From Sinimarinibacterium arenosum (GTDB lineage: Bacteria > Pseudomonadota > Gammaproteobacteria > Nevskiales > Nevskiaceae): 64,000 nt of DNA. Shown one piece after another: positions 8,518 through 17,044 of this stretch. The stretch's first letter is position 1; every line of letters starts with the position of its first letter. The notes beneath the pieces were generated by a model. That model had not been told where the DNA came from. It made no database searches and was given only the letters and a program-made list of their open reading frames with translations. Position numbers and translations under genes: made by a program. Location: NCBI RefSeq assembly GCF_005047655.1, contig NZ_SUKF01000001.1:151394-215393 (forward strand). Direction: 5' to 3'.

Positions 8518-10185
8518 CTAACTTGATCTGGGGGGAATCGTGGCTTCGGTGGTCGGTGGCGGTGCGGTACGGGTTTCTTCGCGCAGCATGCGGCGCAGGA
8601 TCTTGCCAACAGGGCTTTTGGGCAGTTCTTCGACGAACTGCACATGCCGGGGGACCTTGTACGCGGTGAGGTGCAAACGGCAATGCGCGATCAGGTCCTC
8701 GGCACTCAGGCGGGCGTCAGAGCGCACGACATGCACCTTGACTGCTTCGCCGGTACGAGCGTCCGGTACGCCGACGCAGGCGGCTTCGGCGACGCCCCAA
8801 TGTTCGGCGCAAACCGCTTCGATTTCGCTGGGGAACACGCTGAAGCCTGAAACCAGCACCATGTCTTTCTTGCGGTCGACCAGATAGAAGCGACCGTGGT
8901 CGTCCATGCGCGCGATGTCGCCGGTTCGAAAAAAGCCATCTGAAGTGAAGGCGAGCGCATTGGCCTCGGGAGCGTTCCAGTACCCGGACATCATTTGCGG
9001 CCCGCGCGCACAAAGCTCGCCGATTTCGCCGATCGGAACGTCGCGATTGTATTCGTCCCGCAGGGTGACCTCGGTCATCGGCAGCGGAAAACCGATCGAG
9101 CCATCGAATTCGTGTGTCGGAATGGGGTTGGTGCACAGCGCCGGCGAGGCTTCGGTCATGCCGTAGGCCTCGGTGATGCAGACGCCGGTCTGCGCGCGCC
9201 AGCGCCGCGCCACGGCCGGCTGGGTGGCGGCACCGCCGCCGAGCGTCATGTGCAGATCGGAAAAATCGATGCGGTCGAAGCCGGGTGTGTTCATCAGTCC
9301 GACGAACAGCGTGTTGACGCCGCTGATGAACGTCAGACGCTGTTGCTGCATGCGCTGCACCAGCGTCGGCAGATCCTTCGGGTTGGTGACCAGCACCAGA
9401 CGTGCACCGATCAGCATGCCGTAGAGAAAGTTCAGGGTCAGCGCGTACGCGTGATAGAGCGGCAGTGCAGTCAGGAAGACCTCGCGGTCTCGACGCAGCT
9501 GCGCACCGAGCCAGGCCTCAACCTGCAATACGTTGGCGGTCAGATTGCCGTGGCTGAGAACTGCGCCCTTGGATGGGCCGACGGTGCCTCCGGTGTACTG
9601 CAGCAATGCTGTGGAGCCGCGGCGGATCGCTGGTGGAACGAAGGCCAGTCCGCTCCCGCGTTCGATGGCCAGCTCGAACGAGGTCGGGTTTCCCGGCGAC
9701 TCGCAGCTGCCGGGTATCCATGAAGTGTCGACATCAACGGCGATGATGCGGTCGATGTTCAGCCGTTGCAGGACTGAACCCATTTTTCCGAGCAGGGTTC
9801 GGGCGATGACGATGGCGGTGGTGCCGGAATCGCGGAGCTGATGCTCCAGTTCGCGCGGCGTATACATCGGGTTCACGTTGACCAGGACCAGGCCGGCTTC
9901 CAGTACGGCCAGCGCCGTGATCGGGTAGGCCATGTCGTTCGGGATCATGATCGCAACGCGCTCGCCGCTGCGCAGGCCCAGCGCAGCCACCAGATACGCA
10001 GACAGTGCCGACGCCTGCTCGCCAAAGGCCCGATAGGTCATCTGTTGGCGGCCATCGTCGAATGCGATCGCGTCAGGTCGCTGTTCAATGGCGTGGCGAA
10101 GCAACTCCGGCACGCTCGAATACCGCGTCAGATCGACTTGGTATGGCACGTCGAGTGGATAGGCTCGATGCCAGAAGAAGTTCAT
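8518..10185 (-). CDS. FadD-like long-chain acyl-CoA synthetase (AMP-forming)
   Basis: This 555-residue enzyme of the ANL superfamily activates a carboxylic acid to acyl-AMP and then to acyl-CoA. The phosphate loop LLQYTGGTVGPSKGA is present with Val in place of the usual second Thr. The A5 region EAYGMTEASP, the hinge region DRKKDMVLVSGFSVFPSEIE and the C-terminal lysine motif SPVGKILRR are also present. The N-terminus is that of the FadD group. AGGG lies seven bases before the ATG. The gene is upstream of the aldehyde dehydrogenase on the same strand. The acid may be fatty or aromatic; the sequence does not decide this. Confidence 0.88.
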   Translation of the reverse strand: MNFFWHRAYPLDVPYQVDLTRYSSVPELLRHAIEQRPDAIAFDDGRQQMTYRAFGEQASALSAYLVAALGLRSGERVAIMIPNDMAYPITALAVLEAGLVLVNVNPMYTPRELEHQLRDSGTTAIVIARTLLGKMGSVLQRLNIDRIIAVDVDTSWIPGSCESPGNPTSFELAIERGSGLAFVPPAIRRGSTALLQYTGGTVGPSKGAVLSHGNLTANVLQVEAWLGAQLRRDREVFLTALPLYHAYALTLNFLYGMLIGARLVLVTNPKDLPTLVQRMQQQRLTFISGVNTLFVGLMNTPGFDRIDFSDLHMTLGGGAATQPAVARRWRAQTGVCITEAYGMTEASPALCTNPIPTHEFDGSIGFPLPMTEVTLRDEYNRDVPIGEIGELCARGPQMMSGYWNAPEANALAFTSDGFFRTGDIARMDDHGRFYLVDRKKDMVLVSGFSVFPSEIEAVCAEHWGVAEAACVGVPDARTGEAVKVHVVRSDARLSAEDLIAHCRLHLTAYKVPRHVQFVEELPKSPVGKILRRMLREETRTAPPPTTEATIPPRSS

Positions 10186-10521
10186 GCCGGTTCCCTTTTT
10201 GGTCTGGTTTTCCCTGTGCTAGACAAACATTCCATAGGGGATTTGGCCCCTACCCAAAGTTGGGATTTGCCTTGTATGGGCTGAAATTGCCACTCATGGG
10301 GCACGCCGCCAAATGGGTATAGGCCGCATTGAATTCGTCGTGAACTGATCTTTTGATCGGTGACGTTGTCCTAGGGGGCTCATATCGTGCAGTTGCTGCG
10401 TCGGCAGGTGCCCGGCAACACGTCATCTAGCGTCGTTGGCGGTCCTGGCCTCCACACACGATGTGACCTCGCCGCGCCGGCGTTCCCTGGCGGGGCATCG
10501 TCAGTGACTTTGAGGGTCATC
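10186..10521. other. 336-base divergent intergenic region
   Basis: This gap separates the minus-strand acyl-CoA ligase from the plus-strand SDR. It contains the dyad at 10247-10264, a neighbouring inverted repeat TAGGGG/CCCCTA at about 10235-10252, and no convincing gene. An in-frame extension of the SDR back to GTG at 10387 lacks a leader and is judged non-coding. Confidence 0.6.
10247..10264 (-). promoter_or_regulatory. Putative operator dyad, copy 3, before acyl-CoA ligase
   Basis: CCCCTACCCAAAGTTGGG lies 62 bases before the ligase start codon. It matches the copy at 8471 in 14 of 18 positions without gaps. The minus-strand bases following it (TCCCCTATGGAATG) could hold a -10 element, which would place the dyad near -35, as for an activator. 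Confidence 0.45.
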
Positions 10522-11334
10522 ATGATCGAGTTGCCCGCGAATTTTGCGCCGGCGCTGTTCGCCGGGAAGACAGTGCTTGTTGACGGCGGGATCAGTGGCA
10601 TCAGCCTGAATATCGCGCGGCGCTTTTCCGACCTGGGGGCCTCGTTGTTCGTGACCAGTCGATGGTCAGGCCGGGTTGCCGACGCGGTCGCGGACCTGTC
10701 GCGCAGCGGTCCGGCTGCGGGTGCTGCTGCAGACAGGCGCGATCTCGAGGCCATGCGCTCGGCAGTGGCTGAATGCGTATGGCAGTTCGGAGCCGTCGAC
10801 ATTGCGGTATCCGGCGCAGCCGAACAGGGCGAGGCGCCGACGGTGCGAGAGCATTCAGGGCGGGGCGAATTCGGTCCCGATATCGATTTGCTCGGGACTT
10901 TCAATGTCTGTCGCGCGGTGTACCCCGCATTGCGCAAGCCCGGCGCTTCGATTGTGAACATCTCGACGGCCCGTACGTGGAAAACGGATCAGGCGCAGGC
11001 CTTTGCGGCCAAGGCAGGTATCGACGCGCTGACGCGGGTACTCGCAATGGAATGGGGATTGGAGGGCGTACGCGTCAATGCCATCGCGCCCGGATGGTGT
11101 GACGGTTTCCGGAATTCGGATCGACCGACGCTGGATCCGGGTCATGAAGAGCGAGGGACCGGCACGTCTCCGCGCTACGGCGACGGCCGTTCTGCAGAGA
11201 TTGTGGATGCCGCGGTGTTTCTGTGTTCTCCTGCCGGCGCCGGGTTCAATGGCGAGACCGGTGACGTTGACCCGCATCGTGCAACTCTTGATGGCAGTGA
11301 CTTCGCCTTTGCTTTGGAGGAATTGACGGCATGA
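10522..11334 (+). CDS. Divergent short-chain dehydrogenase/reductase, 2,4-dienoyl-CoA reductase-like
   Basis: This 270-residue SDR has a Rossmann start GKTVLVDGGISGIS that departs from TGGxxGIG. The GPDIDLLGTFNVCR and LAMEWGLEGVRVNAIAPG segments resemble peroxisomal-type 2,4-dienoyl-CoA reductases (DECR2). At the YxxxK site the Lys is kept (QAFAAKAG) but the Tyr position is Ala, as DECR2-type enzymes also lack the canonical Tyr. The NNAG position reads VSGAA. It could therefore be an acyl-CoA reductase or a degenerate SDR. ATG at 10522 is chosen for GAGGG at 10512-10516. It overlaps the next gene by four bases. Confidence 0.65.
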   Translation: MIELPANFAPALFAGKTVLVDGGISGISLNIARRFSDLGASLFVTSRWSGRVADAVADLSRSGPAAGAAADRRDLEAMRSAVAECVWQFGAVDIAVSGAAEQGEAPTVREHSGRGEFGPDIDLLGTFNVCRAVYPALRKPGASIVNISTARTWKTDQAQAFAAKAGIDALTRVLAMEWGLEGVRVNAIAPGWCDGFRNSDRPTLDPGHEERGTGTSPRYGDGRSAEIVDAAVFLCSPAGAGFNGETGDVDPHRATLDGSDFAFALEELTA

Positions 11335-11771
11335 CGACATCCGATCTGAACCCGGCGGCATGCGTGGAGCATGACGACCGCTCCGCGCTGGCTGCCTGGC
11401 ATCGCGCAGTCGCCGCGCGCGACGTGGCCGCGCTGGATGTCCTGCTGGCGGATAACGCGGTGTTCCATTCTCCCGTAGTGCATACGCCGCAACGGGGCAA
11501 GGCGCGAACGCAGACTTATCTGGCTGCGGCGTTTGCGGTGTTCTTCAATGACAGTTTTCGCTATGTGCGCGAAGTCGTCCAGGGTCCGGAGGCGGTACTG
11601 GAATTCACGGTCGAGATCGATGGGATCGAGGTCAACGGGGTTGATATGATCACCTGGGATGCGACTGGGCGCATCGTCGATTTCAAGGTGATGCTGCGGC
11701 CACTGAAAGCGATCAATCTGATCCATCAGAAGATGGCCGAGATGCTGCAGCGCGGCGCGCCTGGGCACTGA
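11331..11771 (+). CDS. SnoaL/NTF2-like small protein
   Basis: This is a 146-residue cytoplasmic protein with NTF2-fold features: WHRAVAARDVAALDVLLADN at the start, a central His-Ser-Pro-Val segment, and a C-terminal DATGRIVDFKVMLRPL strand. The start overlaps the SDR stop (ATGA), so the two are translationally coupled and probably act on the same compound. The SnoaL fold occurs in cyclases, isomerases and binding proteins. No catalytic residue set is diagnostic here. Confidence 0.6.
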   Translation: MTTSDLNPAACVEHDDRSALAAWHRAVAARDVAALDVLLADNAVFHSPVVHTPQRGKARTQTYLAAAFAVFFNDSFRYVREVVQGPEAVLEFTVEIDGIEVNGVDMITWDATGRIVDFKVMLRPLKAINLIHQKMAEMLQRGAPGH

Positions 11772-11786
11772 TTGTCGTGATGGGCA

Positions 11787-11809
11787 GCAAGGGTTCGCCG
11801 GGCCCTTGC
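11787..11809. terminator. Hairpin between convergent SnoaL and ParM-like genes
   Basis: GCAAGGG at 11787-11793 pairs with CCCTTGC at 11803-11809, in the 49-base gap between convergent genes. There is no T-run, so it is only a weak candidate. Confidence 0.3.
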
Positions 11810-11820
11810 CGGCACCGGGA

Positions 11821-12834
11821 TCACGCGCCCCAGAGATGCATGCCGTACTTCCAGTAGCCGGTGACGTTGTTCAGGCGGGCGTCCTGATCGGTTGGCATCG
11901 GCAACACTTCGCCCTCCAGCAGAGGTGTCAGGAACGGAGCGAGCGCGGTGCCGCCGCCGCCGGAAATGACGATCGCATCGATGTCCCAGTCGTCCGCCCA
12001 CAGCCGGTTGACCTCCTGCGCGATGCGCGTGGCCAGCTGCTGGAACGCCTGCTGCACGATGCCGGTGAGATCGTAACGCTTGCCCTTGATCTTGATCGTG
12101 CCGCGGCTGACGCCGTCGTAGAGCCGGTACAGCTCGACGTTGACGCCGCTCTTCTCCTGCAACACGTTGGCGATCGCGGCATAGGCCACGGCGATCCCTG
12201 AGTCGGACGACTGACTGCCGCGCTCGGAATACCGCGTCTTGTCGCTGACGGTGTAGTCTGCCGTGCGGAAGCCGATGTCGATCAGGCCGATCTTTTCGTT
12301 GACGAAGCGCTGGTTGGTCGGCTTGCCGACGTCGTTCAGCATCAGATTGAACATCGCACCGAACGGCTGCGGAATCACGCGCACGCGCTCGATGTTGATG
12401 ATTTTTTCCTCTCGCTCGCCGCCACCCGCTTTGGGCACGATGACGGTGTGGCGCTGCTGCAGCAGCGTCGTCAACGCATCTTTCTGCTTGCGAAAAAAGC
12501 TGATCGGCAGGCCGGTCACCACGCGCACCGGCTCGCCACTGTCGACGAAGGGTGTCATCGCAGTCAGCGCCAGTGTCTTGGCGAACTGGGTCAGGAACTG
12601 CGCCTGATCCAGCGTGAACCCGCGACCGCGCGACTGCTGTTCGGCCAGCTCACCGACGAAGTAGGCGTCCTTGCCGATGCCGATGTGGCGCGGGTAGGTG
12701 ACTGACGAGGGCAGCAGGGTTTCGCTGAACTGCGCTTCATTGGCTTCGCCAACGACCGACTTGAAGACCTGGAACTGTTTCCCGTCGGTGGCTTTGGTAT
12801 AGCCGAAGCCGATATCTGTCCCGAGCACCTTCAC
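11821..12834 (-). CDS. ParM/StbA-like actin-family ATPase
   Basis: These 337 residues show the actin-superfamily core. Phosphate-1 is at VLGTDIGFGYTK (D7, G9), phosphate-2 at IGLIDIGFRTADYTV, and the adenosine motif at VISGGGGTALAPF. Relatives segregate plasmids (ParM, Alp7A), but chromosomal homologues of unknown role exist. No ParR-like partner or parC-type repeat array lies next to it. The GTG at 12834 is chosen because AGGGGG precedes it and a promoter at 12868-12896 would place the transcript start downstream of the alternative TTG at 12864. A chromosomal cytoskeletal role or a relic of an integrated element are both possible. Confidence 0.75.
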   Translation of the reverse strand: MKVLGTDIGFGYTKATDGKQFQVFKSVVGEANEAQFSETLLPSSVTYPRHIGIGKDAYFVGELAEQQSRGRGFTLDQAQFLTQFAKTLALTAMTPFVDSGEPVRVVTGLPISFFRKQKDALTTLLQQRHTVIVPKAGGGEREEKIINIERVRVIPQPFGAMFNLMLNDVGKPTNQRFVNEKIGLIDIGFRTADYTVSDKTRYSERGSQSSDSGIAVAYAAIANVLQEKSGVNVELYRLYDGVSRGTIKIKGKRYDLTGIVQQAFQQLATRIAQEVNRLWADDWDIDAIVISGGGGTALAPFLTPLLEGEVLPMPTDQDARLNNVTGYWKYGMHLWGA

Positions 12835-12867
12835 GGCCAACCCCCTACCTGCATTGATTTTCAAGCG

Positions 12868-12896
12868 TTTCTAGCACGCGCATGGTTAAAACACAA
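12868..12896 (-). promoter_or_regulatory. Sigma-70-type promoter of the ParM-like gene
   Basis: On the minus strand, TTGTGT (12891-12896) and TAGAAA (12868-12873) are separated by 17 bases. The predicted start of transcription is near 12861, about 27 bases before the GTG start codon. Confidence 0.4.
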
Positions 12897-12917
12897 AGCC
12901 GCTTCAGGCGCGTGTCG

Positions 12918-13493
12918 TCAGTCCAGGCCGCGTTCTGCGGCGGACAGTTGCGCCAGCGGGCGCGGTGGCGACGGCGCATCGGCATGCGGCTGCAATGCCC
13001 GCTGCCACCAGCCGACGTCATGCCAGGCGCCGTGCTTGTAACCGACCTTTTGGAACACCCCAACTGGCGCAAAGCCCAGCGATTCGTGCAGCGCGACGCT
13101 GGCCGGGTTGGGCAGCGCAATGCCGGCGTAGGCGTTGTAATAGCCCTGCCGGCGCAGGATCGGGAACAGTGCCTGATACAGGCGGCGCCCGAGCCCCTGC
13201 CGCCGGGCGTCGTCGCGCAGATAGATCGCGACATCGACGCTCCACTGATAGCCGGCGCGCTCCCGATGGCGGCTCGCATAGGCATACCCGAGCACGTTGC
13301 CGTCGCTCTCGGCGACCAGCCATGGCAGCAGTGGACGCAATGCCGCAATGCGCGCGGCCATGGCCGCCGCGTCCGGTGCGACGTCCTCGAACGACGTGTG
13401 CAGGGTCTCGATGTGCGGCGCGTAGATCGCCGCGAGGGCAGCGCCATCGGCCTCTGTGGCCGGGCGGATGCGGACGTCCGTGGGCATCGTCAT
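12918..13493 (-). CDS. GNAT N-acetyltransferase, phosphinothricin acetyltransferase family
   Basis: This 191-residue GNAT protein transfers acetyl from acetyl-CoA to an amino compound. IRPATEADGAALAAIYAPHI and SFEDVAPD are characteristic of the Bar/Pat/MddA group, and the acetyl-CoA loop is RRQGLGRRLYQAL. HESLGFAPVGVFQKVGYKHG is the typical C-terminal signature. Its ATG overlaps the stop of the GFA gene, so the two are co-transcribed. The natural substrate is often methionine derivatives or other amino acids; herbicide resistance is not implied. Confidence 0.85.
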   Translation of the reverse strand: MTMPTDVRIRPATEADGAALAAIYAPHIETLHTSFEDVAPDAAAMAARIAALRPLLPWLVAESDGNVLGYAYASRHRERAGYQWSVDVAIYLRDDARRQGLGRRLYQALFPILRRQGYYNAYAGIALPNPASVALHESLGFAPVGVFQKVGYKHGAWHDVGWWQRALQPHADAPSPPRPLAQLSAAERGLD

Positions 13494-13888
13494 GATCGCG
13501 GACGCGACAGTTCCGCCAGCGTATGGCCGCTGCGCTCCCAGCGCTGGCCGTCGAAGTCCTCGTAGTCGACGGCTTCGATCTGCATGCGGTCGAGACAGCG
13601 CAGGTTGACCGAATACCCGTCCGGATTGCTGCGAGGAACGTAGAACGACTTGATGCCGCAGACGCGACAGAACAGATGGCGCGCCACTCCGGTATTGAAG
13701 GTGTAGGTCGTCAGTAGTTCGGCGCCGGAGATCAGGCGGAAGTCCGCCGCGGGCACGATCAGGTGCTCGAATCCGGTCATCGTGCAGATCGAACAGTTGC
13801 AGCGCTGAATCCGCAGCCGGCGCGGTGCGCGGACTTCGAAGCGGACGCTGCCACAGTGGCAGCCGCCGGTATGCAGGGCAGTATTCAT
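13490..13888 (-). CDS. GFA (glutathione-dependent formaldehyde-activating enzyme-like) zinc protein
   Basis: This 132-residue protein has the GFA/CENP-V zinc-binding cysteines GGCHCGSVRFEV (C10, C12), RCNCSICT (C30, C32, C35) and FCRVCGIKSFYVPRSNPDG. The domain binds two zinc ions and a small thiol such as glutathione; most members have no proven substrate. The ATG at 13888 fits the domain start; the open frame to 13954 adds residues unlike the family. It is the first gene of a two-gene operon with the acetyltransferase. Confidence 0.85.
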   Translation of the reverse strand: MNTALHTGGCHCGSVRFEVRAPRRLRIQRCNCSICTMTGFEHLIVPAADFRLISGAELLTTYTFNTGVARHLFCRVCGIKSFYVPRSNPDGYSVNLRCLDRMQIEAVDYEDFDGQRWERSGHTLAELSRPRS

Positions 13889-13983
13889 GGGTGAGGGGAT
13901 CGCCGGCAGGATCTGACTCGCCAAATGCTGCCGCGGTCGAGGCGCGCTGCGCAAGCGCTCACGCGCCCCTGTAGAATTCCCTC

Positions 13984-14823
13984 ATGAAGCTGCAGTTCAC
14001 CAAGATGCATGGCGCCGGCAATGACTTTGTCGTGATTGACGCGACGCGCACGCCGTTTACGCCGGACCCCGCGCTGTTGCAGCGCCTGACCGATCGACGT
14101 TTCGGCGTCGGCTGCGATCAGGTGCTGGTGATCGAATCCCCGTCGCAGGCCGACGTCGATTTCGATTACCGCATCTTCAATGCCGACGGCAGTGAAGTGG
14201 GACAGTGCGGCAATGGTTCGCGCGCACTGGCGCGCTATGTTCGTGAGCACGGCCTGTCGGACAAGAACCCGATCCGGGTGCGGACCACCACTTCGGTGCT
14301 GGAATTGCGCGACGCCGGACCCGGCGAGTACCGGGTCAATATGGGCGTGCCGAAGCTGGAGCCGGCGCAGGTGCCGTTCGAGGCCGCGTCGCGCGCAACG
14401 CGGTACACCGTGATGCTGGATGGCAACACGGCGCTGGAGATCGGAGTGGTCAGCATGGGAAACCCCCATGCGGTGCTGCTGGTTGACGATGTTGACCGCG
14501 CGCCGGTGGCCGAAATCGGCGCGGCGCTGCAGGCGCACCCGGCTTTCCCACAGAGCGTCAACGTCGGTTTCCTGCAGATCCTTGATGCCGGCCACGCGCG
14601 GCTGCGGGTTTACGAGCGCGGTGCGGGCGAGACACTGGCTTGTGGCAGTGGGGCCTGCGCCGCCGCGGTCGTGGGACAGTTATGGGGGGTGCTGGGGCCT
14701 AGCGTGCAGATGCAGTTGCGCGGCGGGACCCTGACGATCGACTGGCAAGGCGAGGGACATCCGGTCTTGATGACTGGGCCCGCGCAAACCGTATTCACGG
14801 GGGAACTGGAATGGCCGAACTGA
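13984..14823 (+). CDS. dapF: Diaminopimelate epimerase
   Basis: DapF interconverts LL- and meso-diaminopimelate for lysine and peptidoglycan synthesis in the cytoplasm. The 279 residues have the usual length. The two catalytic cysteines are in GQCGNGSR (C75) and ACGSGACA (C220), and MHGAGNDFVVID is at the start. A TAGAAT box at 13972-13977 sits so close to the ATG that a very short leader is possible. The order dapF-DUF484-xerC is conserved in gammaproteobacteria. The end overlaps the DUF484 gene by 13 bases. Confidence 0.97.
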   Translation: MKLQFTKMHGAGNDFVVIDATRTPFTPDPALLQRLTDRRFGVGCDQVLVIESPSQADVDFDYRIFNADGSEVGQCGNGSRALARYVREHGLSDKNPIRVRTTTSVLELRDAGPGEYRVNMGVPKLEPAQVPFEAASRATRYTVMLDGNTALEIGVVSMGNPHAVLLVDDVDRAPVAEIGAALQAHPAFPQSVNVGFLQILDAGHARLRVYERGAGETLACGSGACAAAVVGQLWGVLGPSVQMQLRGGTLTIDWQGEGHPVLMTGPAQTVFTGELEWPN

Positions 14824-15515
14824 CTGCCAGCAAAGACGAAGTCGCAGGCTCGAAATTGAGCGAACGCGAGGTCGTTGCCTATCTGAAGCAGCACGATGAT
14901 TTCCTGTCGCGCCATCCGGATCTGCTGGAGGCGATCGAACTGCGCCACCGGTCCGGTTCGGCGGTGTCACTGATCGAGAAGCAGGTCGACATGCTGCGGG
15001 CCAAGAACCAGCGGCTGGAAGATCGCATGGCGCGGCTGCTCGAAGCAGCGCGCGAAAATGAGCGCCGCACCGAGGCCGTACAGCGCCTTGCGCGGACGCT
15101 GATCCGGGCGCCATCGCTGGCGGCGGTCGCGGCCGGGTTGGTCAAGTGCATGCGCGAGGACTTCGGCATTGATGCAGTGTTTGTCGGCGTCGCTTCCAGC
15201 CAGTTCAAGCGCCACGACATCGTCGGCATCGTGCCGATCGAGCCGGACGGCCGGCTGGCGCGCGCGTTCGAGGATTTTTTCCGTACCCGCCTGATCGAAT
15301 GCGGGCCGATTGCGGAAGACAAGGCGGCGTTGCTGTTCGGCAAGGCGGTCGATTCGATCGCTTCGGCGGCGGTGGTGCCGCTGGAAAAGGAAAAGAGTTT
15401 CGGCATGCTGGCTCTGGGCAGCAGCGATCCCAAGCGCTTTCAGCCGCGACAGGGCAAGCTGTTTCTCGAGCTGACGGCCGAGCTGGTCGCCGCGGCAATC
15501 CGCGCGCGAATCTGA
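14811..15515 (+). CDS. DUF484 family protein
   Basis: These 234 residues match DUF484. An N-terminal motif VVAYLKQHDDFLSRHPDLL and a coiled-coil around residues 55-95 (IEKQVDMLRAKNQRLEDRMA) precede a GAF-like domain ending in LELTAELVAAAI. The exact role is unknown. In pseudomonads and enterics it is co-transcribed with dapF and xerC, as here. Confidence 0.9.
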   Translation: MAELTASKDEVAGSKLSEREVVAYLKQHDDFLSRHPDLLEAIELRHRSGSAVSLIEKQVDMLRAKNQRLEDRMARLLEAARENERRTEAVQRLARTLIRAPSLAAVAAGLVKCMREDFGIDAVFVGVASSQFKRHDIVGIVPIEPDGRLARAFEDFFRTRLIECGPIAEDKAALLFGKAVDSIASAAVVPLEKEKSFGMLALGSSDPKRFQPRQGKLFLELTAELVAAAIRARI

Positions 15516-15523
15516 GCGCCGCG

Positions 15524-16471
15524 GTGACGCGGCCGCATGCAGCGCAGGAGGGCCCGCCCGCGGAGTGCCCCTGCCTGCAGCAGCCGATCGCTGAATATCT
15601 CGATCATCTGCAGCATCAGAAGCGCTACTCGCCGCGCACCTGCGAAGCCGTAGTCCACGATCTCGCCGGATTCTCTGCCTATTGTGTGCAGGCACGGATT
15701 GGCGACCTGCGCCAGATCGACAGCCATCTGGTTCGGGCCTATATCGGCGCTCGCCATCGAGGGGGTCTGCAACCGGCGTCGCTGCATCGGCATCTGTCGA
15801 CGCTGCGCGGATTCTTCCGGCATCAGCTGCGTCAGGGGCGGATCGACGCCAACCCGGCGCAGACCGTCCGCGCGCCGAAACTGCGCCGGCGTCTTCCCTC
15901 GGTCATCGGAGCGGATGCACTGTCTGCTGCGCTCGACCATTCGCCCGAGGATGCGCTGGAGCAGCGCGATCAGGCGATGATCGAGCTGTTCTACTCGGCG
16001 GGCCTGCGTCTGGCCGAGCTTCACAGCCTGGATGCGTCGATGGTCGATGCCGGCCAGGTCGAGATCACCATTCTGGGCAAGGGCAGCAAGGAGCGTCGGG
16101 TCATGATCGGTCGGCCGGCGCGTGCCGCGCTGGATGCGTGGCTGCGGCAGCGCCCCGAACATGCGAGGGCAGGGGAACCTGCCCTGTTCGTGTCACAGCG
16201 CGGCACGCGGCTGTCGCGCGCGGCCATCGGCCAGAGGCTCAAGGCCTGGGCGGCGCGCACGGGTTTGGGCGTGCATCTGCATCCGCACCGATTGCGGCAT
16301 TCGTTTGCGACTCACCTGCTGGAATCCAGCGGTGACCTGCGCGCGGTACAGGAGCTGCTCGGACATGCGCATCTGTCCACCACGCAGATCTACACGCATC
16401 TGGACTGGAAGCGTCTTGCTGCGGTCTACGACGATACGCATCCGCGTGCACGGCGCAAATCATCGTCCTGA
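15524..16471 (+). CDS. xerC: Tyrosine recombinase XerC
   Basis: XerC works with XerD at dif sites to resolve chromosome dimers. From GTG at 15524 it has 315 residues, with a SAM-like N-terminal core-binding domain. The catalytic set is R162 (SAGLRLAEL), K186 (GKGSKERR), H255 and R258 (HRLRHSFATHLL), H281 (LLGHAHLSTTQIYTH) and Y290. The start is uncertain because no clear ribosome site precedes the GTG, and the frame is open far into DUF484. Gene order supports XerC rather than XerD or an integrase. Confidence 0.93.
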   Translation: MTRPHAAQEGPPAECPCLQQPIAEYLDHLQHQKRYSPRTCEAVVHDLAGFSAYCVQARIGDLRQIDSHLVRAYIGARHRGGLQPASLHRHLSTLRGFFRHQLRQGRIDANPAQTVRAPKLRRRLPSVIGADALSAALDHSPEDALEQRDQAMIELFYSAGLRLAELHSLDASMVDAGQVEITILGKGSKERRVMIGRPARAALDAWLRQRPEHARAGEPALFVSQRGTRLSRAAIGQRLKAWAARTGLGVHLHPHRLRHSFATHLLESSGDLRAVQELLGHAHLSTTQIYTHLDWKRLAAVYDDTHPRARRKSSS

Positions 16472-16566
16472 AACATCGTCCTGCAATGGCCGCTGGCCGA
16501 ATCCAGCTATCATCGCGGATGATCAAGCGCCTGTCCGAAGGGCAGTGCCATATAGGGAACACAGCA

Positions 16567-16989
16567 ATGGGGATTGCGGGTATGAGTCGTTCTAGCGCGT
16601 ATGCCGTGGCGCTTGCCGCGCTGCTGTTGCTTGCGGCTTGCGGCAAGGAGACGCCACCGGCAGCCGAACAGCCGCGCCTGTATGGCCCGGATGCGGCCGT
16701 GTCCATGCCAACCGCCGACGAGGAGCGCGCGGCCGATGCCAGCGCCGCAGTAGCCTCATGCAGCCGGCAGTGCGGCGACGGGGTGACCGCGACGATCCAG
16801 TGTCCGACCGGTGAGGCTGCGGTGTGCAACTGCGATGCCGAACCGCGTGCGCGGTGCGAGCTGTTGCCGACACCGGGGGCGCCGTCGAACGGGTTGCCGG
16901 CGGGAACAACGATGCCGCCCGAGGCCGACGAAGCGTCTGCCGCGGGAGAGTCCGCGCCGCCTGCCGAATCCCCCGCAGCGCCGAACTGA
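16567..16989 (+). CDS. Predicted lipoprotein of unknown function
   Basis: This 140-residue protein has a lipoprotein signal: a hydrophobic run AYAVALAALLLL and lipobox LAAC with the lipidated Cys at residue 25. The mature part has six further cysteines in its middle (CSRQCGDG, CPTGEAAVCNCDAE, RCELL) and a Pro/Ala/Glu-rich tail. The ATG at 16567 is chosen for AGGGAA seven bases upstream; an ATG at 16582 is also possible. I do not recognise the family. Confidence 0.65.
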   Translation: MGIAGMSRSSAYAVALAALLLLAACGKETPPAAEQPRLYGPDAAVSMPTADEERAADASAAVASCSRQCGDGVTATIQCPTGEAAVCNCDAEPRARCELLPTPGAPSNGLPAGTTMPPEADEASAAGESAPPAESPAAPN

Positions 16990-17044
16990 GCGTCCGTTTT
17001 GATCGCGATGGACGCGCAATTGCGTCTGCCGCAGGATGCCCTGG

